Assembly (NCBI RefSeq): GCF_001642995.1
Contig: NZ_LOHS01000023.1
Location: forward strand, 1 to 53,468
Reading direction: 5' to 3'
Source of the DNA: Streptomyces jeddahensis
GTDB lineage: Bacteria; Actinomycetota; Actinomycetes; Streptomycetales; Streptomycetaceae
DNA length: 53,468 nt
This document shows, piece after piece, positions 43,496 through 53,468 of the stretch. The notes under the pieces were generated by a model. It was not told the origin of the DNA. It did not search any database and saw nothing but the letters and a program-made list of their open reading frames with translations. A program made the position numbers and the translations under genes. Every line of letters begins with the position of its first letter. Position 1 is the first letter of the stretch.

Positions 43496-46129
43496 TCACC
43501 TCATCAGAACCCCCGCCTCCTCACCCGTCGCCTCCGACGGCACCGCCACCAGCCCGAGCTCGGCGGGCGACCCCAGCAACCGGTGCGACGGCAGGATCCG
43601 CACCGTGTATCCGTAGGGCCCGGTGCGGTCCAGAGAGAGCGGCCCCTCGTAGACCCAGCGGCCCTCGAGGTCAGGGCCGCCCGCAGGCTTCAGCGGGACC
43701 ACGGACGCGTCCGCGATGCGGTCCTCGGAGTCGACGCGGCCCGCGACGACCTGCACCTCGACGTCGTCCGGCTGCAGGTCGCCGAGGCGGACCCGGACCC
43801 GTACACCGAGCGTGGACCCGAGCTCGGCGGTCGCGGAGGCGGCCGAGACCTCGACGTGGTCCACGGCCACCTGACCCCAGGCACCCCGCATCCGGGACTT
43901 CCACACGGCGAGCTCACGCGCCGACTCCGGGTCCATCGCACGATGGGCGCGCGCGGCCGGTGCGTAGAGCCGCTCCACGTACTCCCGGACCATGCGCCCG
44001 GCCAGCACCTTGGGCCCGAGCTGGGTCAGCGTCTGGCGGACCATGTCGATCCAGCGGTCCGGCAGGCCCTCCGGGCCGCGCTCGTAGAACCGGGGTGTGA
44101 CCCGCTGCTCCAGCAGGTCGTAGAGCGCCTGCGCCTCCAGGTCGTCGCGCCGGTCGGTGTCCATCCCCGAGCCGTCCGCGGTCGGGATGGCCCAGCCGAA
44201 GTCGGGCTTGAACCATTCGTCCCACCAGCCGTCGAGGACGGACAGGTTCAGACAGCCGTTCAGCGCCGCCTTCATGCCGGAGGTGCCGCAGGCCTCCAGC
44301 GGCCGCAGCGGGTTGTTGAGCCAGACGTCGCAGCCGGGATAGAGCTTCGTCGCCATCGCCATGCCGTAGTCGGGCAGGAAGACGATGCGATGGCGCACGC
44401 GCGGATCGTCGGTGAAGCGCACGAGCTCCTGGATGAGCCGCTTGCCGCCGTCGTCCGCGGGGTGCGCCTTGCCCGCGACCACGATCTGGATCGGCCGCTC
44501 CGGGTGCAGCAGGAGCTCCATCAGCCGGTCGCGGTCGCGCAGCATCAGCGTCAGGCGCTTGTACGAGGGGACGCGGCGCGCGAAGCCGATCGTCAGTACG
44601 TCCGGGTCGAGGACGCTGTCGATCCAGCCCAGCTCGGCCGTGCCGGCGCCGCGCTGCCGCCAAGACGTGTACAGCCGCTTGCGCACCTCGGTGACCAGCT
44701 GTTCGCGCAGGACGCGGCGCAGGTCCCAGATGTCCTGGTCGGGGATGCCGGCGATGGTGTCCCAGCGCTCGGCGCCGCCGACCGCGAGCGCCTCCTCGGC
44801 GCGCCGGCCGCCGGTCTGCCGGGCGCCGAGCCGGAAGACCTCCGGGGCGACCCAGGTCGGGGCGTGGACGCCGTTGGTGACGGAGGTGATGGGCACCTCT
44901 TCGGGGTCGAAGCCCGGCCACAGCCCGGCGAACATCTCGCGGCTCACGCGGCCGTGCAGCAGCGACACGCCGTTCGCGCGCTGGCCGAGGCGCAGCCCCA
45001 TGACCGCCATGTTGAAGAGGTTCGGCTCGCCTCCGGGGTAGGTCTCCATGCCGAGCCGCAGGATCCGCTCGACGTCGATGCCGGGCAGCTCGGCGTGCGG
45101 CCCGAAGTGGCGGGCGACGAGCTCGCGGTCGAACCGGTCGATGCCCGCGGGGACGGGCGTGTGCGTGGTGAAGACGGTGCCGGCGCGCACGGCCTCCAGG
45201 GCGGAGTCGAAGTCCAGGCCGGGGCCGTTCAGCCCCTGACCTGCCAGCTCGTGGATGCGTTCGAGGCCGAGGAATCCGGCGTGCCCCTCGTTGGTGTGGA
45301 ACACCTCGGGTTCCGGGTGCCCGGTCAGCCGGCAGTACGTCCGGACGGCCCGCACACCTCCTATGCCGAGGAGCATCTCCTGCAGCAGCCGGTGCTCGCT
45401 GCCGCCGCCGTACAGCCGGTCGGTCACGTCCCGCTCGCCGAGGTCGTTCTCCTCGACGTCGGAGTCGAGCATCAGCAGCGGTACGCGGCCGACCTGGGCC
45501 AGCCAGATGTGCGCGCGCAGCGACTTCCCGCCGGGCAGGGCGATCTCGACCTGGCTCGGTGTGCCGTCCTCCTCGCGCAGCAGGCTGACCGGCAGCTCGT
45601 TCGGGTCGAGGACGGGGTAGTGCTCCTGCTGCCAGCCGTCGCGCGACAGCGTCTGCCGGAAGTAGCCGTGCCGGTAGAGGAGACCGACCCCGATCAGCGG
45701 TACGCCGAGGTCGCTGGCCGCTTTCAGATGGTCGCCCGCGAGGATGCCGAGCCCTCCCGAGTACTGCGGCAGCGCGGCGGTGATGCCGAACTCGGGTGAG
45801 AAGTAGGCGATGGCGGCGGGCAGTTCGGCGGACTGCTGCTGGTACCAGCGGTCGCCGGTCACATAGTCCTGCAGGTCGGCGGCGACGGCGCCGAGCCGCT
45901 GCAGGAACTGCTGGTCCCGGGCGAGCTCGCTCAGGCGGTCGGACGGCACGCTGCCCAGCAGCCGCACCGGGTCGCCCTGCGAGTCGGCCCACCTCCCCGG
46001 ATCCACGGACTCGAAGAGTTCACGTGTCTCCGCATGCCACGACCAGCGCAGATTCCGCGCGAGATCGCTCAGCGGACGGAGGGGTTCGGGGAGAACGGGA
46101 CGTACGGTAAATCGACGGATGGCCTTCAC
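43496..46129 (-). CDS. glgP: Alpha-glucan (glycogen/maltodextrin) phosphorylase, GT35
   Basis: 877 residues, cytosolic PLP enzyme releasing glucose-1-phosphate from alpha-1,4-glucan ends. The PLP Lys620 lies in EACGTSGMKAALNGCLNLSVLDGWWDEW; also AYFSPEFGITAALPQYSGGLGILAGDHLKAASDLGVPLIGVGLLY, HTNEGHAGFL and IGFARRVPSYKR. This is the actinobacterial/archaeal-like form with a DUF3417 N-terminus (RRFTVRPVLPEPLRPLSDLARNLRWSW) and a beta-rich C-terminal extension after the catalytic part. The start is GTG 46129 with AGAGGAG nine bases upstream. Together with GlgX it mobilises glycogen; it is divergent from the protease and the glgE operon. Confidence 0.95.
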   Translation of the reverse strand: MKAIRRFTVRPVLPEPLRPLSDLARNLRWSWHAETRELFESVDPGRWADSQGDPVRLLGSVPSDRLSELARDQQFLQRLGAVAADLQDYVTGDRWYQQQSAELPAAIAYFSPEFGITAALPQYSGGLGILAGDHLKAASDLGVPLIGVGLLYRHGYFRQTLSRDGWQQEHYPVLDPNELPVSLLREEDGTPSQVEIALPGGKSLRAHIWLAQVGRVPLLMLDSDVEENDLGERDVTDRLYGGGSEHRLLQEMLLGIGGVRAVRTYCRLTGHPEPEVFHTNEGHAGFLGLERIHELAGQGLNGPGLDFDSALEAVRAGTVFTTHTPVPAGIDRFDRELVARHFGPHAELPGIDVERILRLGMETYPGGEPNLFNMAVMGLRLGQRANGVSLLHGRVSREMFAGLWPGFDPEEVPITSVTNGVHAPTWVAPEVFRLGARQTGGRRAEEALAVGGAERWDTIAGIPDQDIWDLRRVLREQLVTEVRKRLYTSWRQRGAGTAELGWIDSVLDPDVLTIGFARRVPSYKRLTLMLRDRDRLMELLLHPERPIQIVVAGKAHPADDGGKRLIQELVRFTDDPRVRHRIVFLPDYGMAMATKLYPGCDVWLNNPLRPLEACGTSGMKAALNGCLNLSVLDGWWDEWFKPDFGWAIPTADGSGMDTDRRDDLEAQALYDLLEQRVTPRFYERGPEGLPDRWIDMVRQTLTQLGPKVLAGRMVREYVERLYAPAARAHRAMDPESARELAVWKSRMRGAWGQVAVDHVEVSAASATAELGSTLGVRVRVRLGDLQPDDVEVQVVAGRVDSEDRIADASVVPLKPAGGPDLEGRWVYEGPLSLDRTGPYGYTVRILPSHRLLGSPAELGLVAVPSEATGEEAGVLMR

Positions 46130-46548
46130 GTGGCTCCTCTTTGGCGCCGGGAGCGGCGCCGCTCTTGCGGAGGTGGTTGATCACCGTCGGGTGCCTCAGT
46201 GATTACGGTACGGGGCCCTCAAGGGATGTCACGTGACTTCGACAGTAGCGGCGCGGCAGCCCCGTAACCACGGCGCACAGTGTGTCCGCCGGTGCACGGG
46301 GTGTGTCCGGAGCTCTCCCCAGAGCACGGCAGCCCGGCCCGCACACGCGTCCGGAAATCGCCGCAACCCCTGCAGCCTTCACGAGCCCGCCACGGACGAT
46401 ATGGCCGATTCCGCCCCCTCGGGCGGTCTTGTAGCGCTTCACACCGCACGAGAGGCTGCCAAGTGGCGTCGGCGGGGGGATCGACAGGTCAGCACCAGCG
46501 GCTGAACTCTGCCCGACGCATGTCGAGTTGAGGAGGGGAACTCACGAC
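46130..46548. other. Divergent intergenic region, glgP / S8 protease
   Basis: No supportable gene; a short - strand open frame here has poor codon bias. A 14-bp palindrome, GAGCGGCGCCGCTC (46151-46164), lies in the glgP leader just upstream of its ribosome-binding site and could form an mRNA hairpin. GAGGAGGGG at 46530-46538 is the protease ribosome-binding site. Promoters were not located with confidence. Confidence 0.45.
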
Positions 46549-47754
46549 ATGGCACTGACGCGTACACAGCGTCTGCGCTGGGCAGGGGCTCTCACCGCGG
46601 TCACCACGGCCGCGGTGCTGTCTGCCGTCACCCTGCCGGCGCAGGCGGCCCCCGCGGAGGGGCGCGTTCTGGGGGCCGGGGCACCCGGTTCCGTCAGCGG
46701 CAGCTACATCGTGACACTCAAGGGGGGAACGAAGGCCCCGTCGGACGCCGGCCAGGCCCTCGCGTCGAAGTACGGGGCGAAAATCAGCCATACCTACGGC
46801 ACGGCGCTCAACGGGTACGCGGTGCGGGCGGACGCCACGGAGGCCCGGCGTCTGGCGGCCGACCCGAAGGTCGCCTCGGTCGTCCAGGACGCCAGGGTGA
46901 CCGTGGACCACACCCAGCCGAACCCCCCGTCCTGGGGCCTCGACCGCATCGACCAGGACGACCTGCCGCTCGACAAGTCCTACACGTGGCCGGAGTCCGC
47001 GGGCCAGGGCGTGACGGTGTACGTGATCGACACCGGCATCCGGACCACGCACAAGGACTTCGGCGGCCGGGCGAGCAGCGGCTGGGACTTCGTCGACGAC
47101 GACGCCGTCGCCCAGGACGGCAACGGCCACGGGACCCATGTGGCGGCCACCGCCGTCGGCACGAAGTACGGCGTGGCGAAGAAGGCGAACGTCGTCGCCG
47201 TGCGCGTCCTCGACGACGCGGGCGGCGGCACGCTGGCGCAGGTCATCGCGGGCATCGACTGGGTGACGAAGCACGCGCAGAAGCCGGCGGTCGCCAACAT
47301 GAGCCTGGGCGGGCCCGTCAGCCCGCAGCTCGATGCGGCGGTGCGCAACTCCATCGCGTCCGGTGTGACGTACACCGTCGCCGCCGGGAACGAAGGCCTC
47401 CCGGCCTCTCTCGGCTCGCCCGCCCGGGTCCAGGAGGCCATCACGGTCGGTGCGACCGACCAGGAGGACGCGCGGGCGAGCTTCTCGAACTGGGGAGCGC
47501 GACTGGACCTGTTCGCCCCCGGTGTGGACATCACGTCGGCGTCGTACGCTGACGACACGGGCAAGGCGACCTTCTCCGGTACGTCCATGGCGTCGCCGCA
47601 CGCCGCGGGCGCTGCCGCGCTCTATCTGGCCGACCACGCCTGGGCGTCTCCGGCCGACGTGAGCAAGGCTCTCGTCGACCGGGCCGTGTCGGGCAGGGTC
47701 ACCGGCGCACTGCCGGGCTCGCCCAACAAGCTTCTGCAGGTCAACAACCCGTAG
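46549..47754 (+). CDS. Secreted subtilisin-like serine protease (S8) with I9 propeptide
   Basis: 401 residues. Sec signal peptide (LTRTQRLRWAGALTAVTTAAVLSAVTLPAQAAPA), then an inhibitor-I9 prodomain (GSYIVTLKGGTKAPSDAGQALASKYGAKISHTYGTALNGYAVRAD) and a proteinase-K-like catalytic domain. The catalytic triad is Asp161 in VIDTGI, His194 in GHGTHVA and Ser346 in GTSMASPH; the oxyanion Asn lies in VAAGNEG. The domain stops soon after the catalytic Ser region, without the C-terminal P/proprotein domain found in some relatives. The start is ATG 46549 behind GAGGAGGGG. Extracellular, probably nutritional or developmental; not obviously linked to its glucan neighbours. Confidence 0.95.
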   Translation: MALTRTQRLRWAGALTAVTTAAVLSAVTLPAQAAPAEGRVLGAGAPGSVSGSYIVTLKGGTKAPSDAGQALASKYGAKISHTYGTALNGYAVRADATEARRLAADPKVASVVQDARVTVDHTQPNPPSWGLDRIDQDDLPLDKSYTWPESAGQGVTVYVIDTGIRTTHKDFGGRASSGWDFVDDDAVAQDGNGHGTHVAATAVGTKYGVAKKANVVAVRVLDDAGGGTLAQVIAGIDWVTKHAQKPAVANMSLGGPVSPQLDAAVRNSIASGVTYTVAAGNEGLPASLGSPARVQEAITVGATDQEDARASFSNWGARLDLFAPGVDITSASYADDTGKATFSGTSMASPHAAGAAALYLADHAWASPADVSKALVDRAVSGRVTGALPGSPNKLLQVNNP

Positions 47755-48084
47755 CAGCCCGGCTTGCCTCCCAGGCCCGCAAGGCAACCCGGTAGGAGAA
47801 GCCCTCGAGAAAGGCGTGTTCATGGCACCGGCCCCGTCTCCGCGACGGGGCCGGTGGTGTGTGCGCACCTACGCGCGAGTAGTTAACACTCCACCGGATT
47901 GCCCACCCGAGGACCGGGGGAAGGCTCATCCGGTACACACAGAAACCTCTCGGACACCTCGCCGTCCGTTCCCCGTGCTAGACCGTCTTCACACCCCCGT
48001 ATCGGCCCACCCCCCTCCTGACACCAGAACAGTCGGAGCGCCATCGGCGCCCCTCCGAATGAGTGAACGCGGACAGGAGCGGCC
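47755..48084. other. Intergenic region, S8 protease / glgE
   Basis: The left part carries the protease terminator. The remainder, roughly 230 bases, must hold the glgE promoter; TAGACC near 47980 could be part of a -10 element, but I could not pair it with a good -35. AGGAG at about 48076 is the glgE ribosome-binding site. Confidence 0.4.
47826..47856 (+). terminator. Terminator of the S8 protease gene
   Basis: A perfect 13-bp stem: CACCGGCCCCGTC (47826-47838) with GACGGGGCCGGTG (47844-47856), loop of five bases, about 70 bases after the stop codon. Confidence 0.75.
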
Positions 48085-50168
48085 ATGCCCGCAACGCGCC
48101 AGCCGTCGACAGCACAGATACAAAGGGCAAAGGGCATATCGCCCGAAACCCTCCATACAAACCCCCCAGGTGATCCCATGATCGGCCGCATCCCCGTCCT
48201 GGATGTCCGCCCCCTCGTCGACTGCGGTCGCAGGCCCGCGAAGGCGGTGACGGGCGAGGCGTTCCAGATCACCGCGACCGTCTTCCGCGAGGGCCATGAC
48301 GCGGTGGCGGCCAATGTCGTCCTGCGCGATCCGGAAGGCCGGAGCGGGCCGTGGACTCCGATGCGCGAGCTGGCCCCGGGCACTGACCGCTGGGGCGCCA
48401 CGGTCAGGCCGGACACCGAGGGCCGCTGGACGTACGCGGTGGAGGCCTGGAGCGACCCGATCAGCACCTGGCGCCACCACGCACGGATCAAGATCCCCGC
48501 GGGCCAGGACACGGAGCTCGTCCTCGAGGAGGGCGCGCAGCTGTACGAGCGCGCGGCCAAGGGCGTACCCAAGGCCGAAGGCGGCCGCGAGGCCGTGCTG
48601 GCCGCGGTGGACGCCCTGCGCGACACCGGGCGCCCGGCCGCGTCCCGGCTGGCCGCGGCCCTGACGCCCGAGCTGGACGAGGTGTTCGCCCGGCACCCGC
48701 TGCGCGAGCTCGTGACGTCCTCGAAGCCGCTGCCGCTGCAGGTGGAGCGGAAGAGGGCGCTGTTCGGCTCCTGGTACGAGTTCTTCCCGCGCTCGGAGGG
48801 CGCGGTCGTCGAGGAGGGCAAGCCCCCGGTCAGCGGCACCTTCCGGACCGCGGCGGAGCGACTGCCCGCGATCGCGGCGATGGGCTTCGACGTGGTCTAC
48901 CTGCCGCCGGTTCACCCGATCGGCACAACGTTCCGCAAGGGACCCAACAACACCCTGTCGGCGGGTCCCGACGACGTCGGCGTGCCCTGGGCGATCGGCT
49001 CCCCCGACGGCGGGCACGACGCGATCCACCCGGACCTCGGCACCATCGAGGACTTCGACGCCTTCGTGCGCACGGCATCGGAGCTGCGCCTGGAGATCGC
49101 CCTCGACTTCGCGCTGCAGTGCTCCCCCGACCACCCGTGGGTCCAGAAGCACCCGGAGTGGTTCCACCACCGGCCCGACGGCACCATCGCGTACGCCGAG
49201 AACCCGCCGAAGAAGTACCAGGACATCTACCCGATCGCCTTCGACCGGGACATGAAGGGGCTGGTCGCGGAGACCCTGCGGGTGCTGCGGCACTGGATGG
49301 ACCACGGGGTGCGGATCTTCCGCGTGGACAACCCGCACACCAAGCCCGTGGTGTTCTGGGAGAAGGTCATCGCGGAGATCAATCGCACCGACCCGGATGT
49401 GATCTTCCTGGCCGAGGCGTTCACCCGCCCGGCGATGATGCACACGCTCGCGGCCATCGGCTTCCAGCAGTCGTACACGTACTTCACCTGGCGCAACACC
49501 AAGGAGGAGCTGTCCGACTACCTCACCGAGCTGTCCGGCGACGCCGCCTCCTACATGCGGCCCAACTTCTTCGTGAACACCCCCGACATCCTGCACGCCT
49601 ACCTGCAGAAGGGCGGGCGGCCCGCCTTCGAGGTGCGGGCCGTGCTGGCCGCGACGCTCTCGCCGACCTGGGGCGTCTACAGCGGCTACGAGCTGTGCGA
49701 GAACGTCCCCGTGCGCGAGGGCAGCGAGGAGTACCTGAACTCCGAGAAGTACGAGCTGCGCCCGCGCGACTGGCGGACCGCGGAGCGCACGGGGAACACC
49801 ATTGCGCCCCTCATCACCACGCTGAACCGCATCCGGCGCCTCAATCCGGCGCTGCAGCAGCTGCGTGACCTGCACTTCCACCACGCGGACAAGGACGCGA
49901 TCATCGCGTACTCCAAGCGCAGCGGTTCGAACACGATTCTGGTGGTCGCCAACCTGGACCCACACCACACCCAGGAGGCGACGGTCTCGTTGGACATGCC
50001 GCACCTAGGACTGGACTGGCACGACACCGTTCCGGTACGCGACGAGCTCACCGGAACGACCTACCACTGGGGCAGGACGAACTACGTGCGCCTGGAGCCG
50101 GGTCGAGCGCCCGCGCACGTCTTCAACGTCCTGCGACCGTCCTCACCGATCGGAGGGTCACCCACAAC

Positions 50169-50172
<4 letters not shown>
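48085..50172 (+). CDS. glgE: Alpha-1,4-glucan:maltose-1-phosphate maltosyltransferase
   Basis: 695 residues, GH13_3. Extends alpha-1,4-glucan using maltose-1-phosphate, the last elongating step of the GlgE pathway. The nucleophile is Asp415 in [12 protein letters not shown] and the acid/base Glu444 in FLAEAFTRP, 29 residues apart as in characterised Glg[37 protein letters not shown] and [15 protein letters not shown] are diagnostic. The start chosen is ATG 48085 (MPATRQ) with AGGAG upstream, as the recalled S. coelicolor homologue also begins MPAT; a later ATG at 48178 is possible. The stop overlaps treS (ATGA). Confidence 0.95.
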
Positions 50173-51872
<1,700 letters not shown>

Positions 51873-52085
51873 TTCCGGGCGGCGGGACGGTTTCCGCCGT
51901 CCCGCCCTGGGAACTGTGACCATCACCGAGTCCGTACGGCATCGCACCGGTCGCCCCTGTTGCGCCGATCGAGTCCGTACGGACCATCCTCACCCGACAC
52001 GTCCCGTACAGCCGCACAGCATTTGCCGCATTCCGGGACACTTGACGCGCATTTTTGTGGGTGCCCGGGGAAAGGACGCGACGCC

Positions 52086-53468
52086 ATGTCGGAAGCCGCC
52101 ACCCGCAGGGGTACGACGTCCATCGCGCCTCCCGACCTGCTCGCGTCCCTCGATCCTCTGTTGCGTGAGTGGCTGCCGCGGCAGCGGTGGTTCGCCGGCA
52201 AGGGAAGGCCCGTCACCGGCTTCACGCTGATCTCCGCGACCGAACTGCTGGAGCCGCCTCTGGCGTCCCCGGGCGTCATCCACCTTCTCGTGCAGGCGGA
52301 GCAGCACCATCAGCCCATACAGATCGCCGGCACGCCGGGCCACAGCAGCGCGCCGCACACCGACTGCTACCAGCTGCTGATCGGCGTCCGGAAGGCGCTG
52401 CCCCCGCATCTCGCGCCCGCGCTGATCGGGCACGTGACGCACGGACCGCTGGCCGGGCAGACGGTGTACGAAGGGCTGCACGATCCGCACATCGCCGAGC
52501 TGCTGCTCGAGCGGCTGCGGCTGCCGGGGCGGCTCGGGGAGCTGCGGTTCGGGCGCGACACCCGCGCGGACATCCCGTCCGGCCTGGTTCCGCGCGCTCT
52601 GGGCGCGGAGCAGTCCAACACGTCGCTCGTGTACGGAGATACGTTCATCCTGAAACTGTTCCGCCGTGTGGTGCCGGGGGTGAACCCGGACCTGGAGCTG
52701 CCGCGGGCGCTGGCCCGGCAGGGCTGCGGGCGGGTGCCCGCGCCGGTCGCCTGGTTCGAGTCGCACGAGCCGGGTCCGGCGGCCGAGCCGCTCGTACTCG
52801 GCGTGCTGCAGCCCTATCTCAAGGGGTCCACGGACGGCTGGGAGCTGGCGCTGCGCATGCTCGCCAAGGGCGACGACTTCAGCGGGGAGGCGCGGGCTCT
52901 CGGCCGTGCGACCGCCGAGGTGCACCTCGCGCTCGGCCGGGCCCTGCCCACCGCGACGCTGGGCCGCACCCAGGTCGAACTGATCGCCGGTGGGATGGCG
53001 GAGCGCCTCGAAGCGGCCGCCCAGGCGGTGCCCGCGCTGCGCCCGTACGTTCCCGGGCTGCGCTCCGCCTTCGACGCGCTGGCCCAGCTGGGCGCCGAGG
53101 GCCGCACCTGGACCGCCCAGCGGGTCCATGGCGATCTGCACCTGGGGCAGTGCCTGCGCTCACCGGCCGGTGAGTGGTCGCTCATCGACTTCGAGGGCGA
53201 GCCGGCGCGTCCGCTCGCCGAGCGCCGGATGCCGCAGCCCACAGTGCGGGACGTCGCCGGGATGCTCCGCTCCTTCGACTACGCCGCGCGCTCCCACCAG
53301 CCGTGGGCGCCCGAGTGGGCCGACACCTGCCGGGCCGCGTACTGCAGGGGGTACGCGGAGGTGTCGGGCAGCGACCCGCGCACCGAGCCCGTGATACTGC
53401 GCGCCTACGAGACGGACAAGGCGGTGTACGAGGTCCTCTACGAGGCCCGGCACCGCCCCGACTGGCTG
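52086..53468 (+). CDS. mak: Maltokinase (Mak/Pep2), runs off the window end
   Basis: 461 codons are visible with no stop before the window ends; the family is about 455-470 residues, so nearly all of it is here. Phosphorylates maltose at C1 with ATP to make the GlgE substrate. The aminoglycoside-phosphotransferase-like kinase fold shows LREWLPRQRWFAGKGRPV at the N-terminus, SNTSLVYGDTFILKLFRRV (ATP-binding Lys), VHGDLHLGQCL (catalytic Asp) and LIDFEGEPARP (metal Asp). The start is ATG 52086 with AAAGGA upstream. The 213-base gap after treS shows no clear terminator. A branching enzyme gene often follows in this pathway but is outside the window. Confidence 0.93.
   Translation, partial: MSEAATRRGTTSIAPPDLLASLDPLLREWLPRQRWFAGKGRPVTGFTLISATELLEPPLASPGVIHLLVQAEQHHQPIQIAGTPGHSSAPHTDCYQLLIGVRKALPPHLAPALIGHVTHGPLAGQTVYEGLHDPHIAELLLERLRLPGRLGELRFGRDTRADIPSGLVPRALGAEQSNTSLVYGDTFILKLFRRVVPGVNPDLELPRALARQGCGRVPAPVAWFESHEPGPAAEPLVLGVLQPYLKGSTDGWELALRMLAKGDDFSGEARALGRATAEVHLALGRALPTATLGRTQVELIAGGMAERLEAAAQAVPALRPYVPGLRSAFDALAQLGAEGRTWTAQRVHGDLHLGQCLRSPAGEWSLIDFEGEPARPLAERRMPQPTVRDVAGMLRSFDYAARSHQPWAPEWADTCRAAYCRGYAEVSGSDPRTEPVILRAYETDKAVYEVLYEARHRPDWL

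Noticed and set aside
46203..46442. 79-residue - strand frame upstream of glgP
   Set aside because: No ribosome-binding site, Arg/Gly-rich and poor codon bias; lies in a promoter region.
51873..52085. Separate transcription unit for maltokinase
   Set aside because: No convincing terminator or promoter in the 213-base gap, so it is left as part of the glgE-treS operon, though this is not proven.

Overview
The window is very GC-rich, with strong G/C bias at third codon positions, many GTG/TTG starts, ATGA/GTGA stop-start overlaps, long antisense shadow frames and Streptomyces-type gene content: an EF-hand CabC-like protein, the GlgE pathway, a MerR-PP2C fusion, twin-arginine secreted proteins and an ABC sugar importer without its own ATPase. 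I infer a Streptomyces chromosome, probably core or arm-proximal core. The gcv-glyA-sdaA-cabC and glgE-treS-maltokinase blocks recall, from memory only, the S. coelicolor SCO5440-SCO5475 neighbourhood.

Layout. 1-900: tail of a + strand gene, then a P-loop kinase on the - strand. 1080-5840: tandem glycine riboswitch followed by gcvT, gcvH, glyA and sdaA, a glycine/serine/one-carbon operon ending in serine deamination to pyruvate. 6048-9140: cabC-like EF-hand protein, a MerR regulator broken by two frameshifts, a beta-propeller lipoprotein and a deacetylase-like lipoprotein. 9141-9547: AT-richer island with strong hairpins. 9548-14000: anti-sigma-type ATPase, enoyl-CoA hydratase and two tandem L,D-transpeptidases. 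14271-16547: glgX. 16656-24312: four ABC exporter half-transporter genes forming two heterodimers, each with one canonical and one degenerate ATP site. 24467-28745: secreted EEP-family phosphodiesterase, a GNAT-membrane fusion divergent from a MerR-PP2C fusion, and a DUF1990 protein.

28766-43318 looks like a carbohydrate-utilisation island: a GH38 alpha-mannosidase and a BadF/NagK-type sugar kinase on the - strand, divergent from a ROK regulator across a 24-bp palindrome. A LacI-type operator follows, then an ABC sugar operon (binding protein and two permeases) that carries two large proteins I cannot assign. These look like alpha/alpha-toroid plus beta-sandwich enzymes, resembling polysaccharide lyases in layout. 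This is my best candidate for an undescribed system.

43496-53468 is alpha-glucan metabolism: glgP (-), a subtilisin-like protease, then glgE, treS and maltokinase (+, the last running off the window). Together with glgX these genes cover glycogen debranching and phosphorolysis and the trehalose-to-maltose-1-phosphate route to glucan.

A theme across the window is short tandem duplication (15, 19, 21 and 24 bp periods) at gene ends and in linkers. No rRNA, tRNA, CRISPR array, transposase or integrase was seen.
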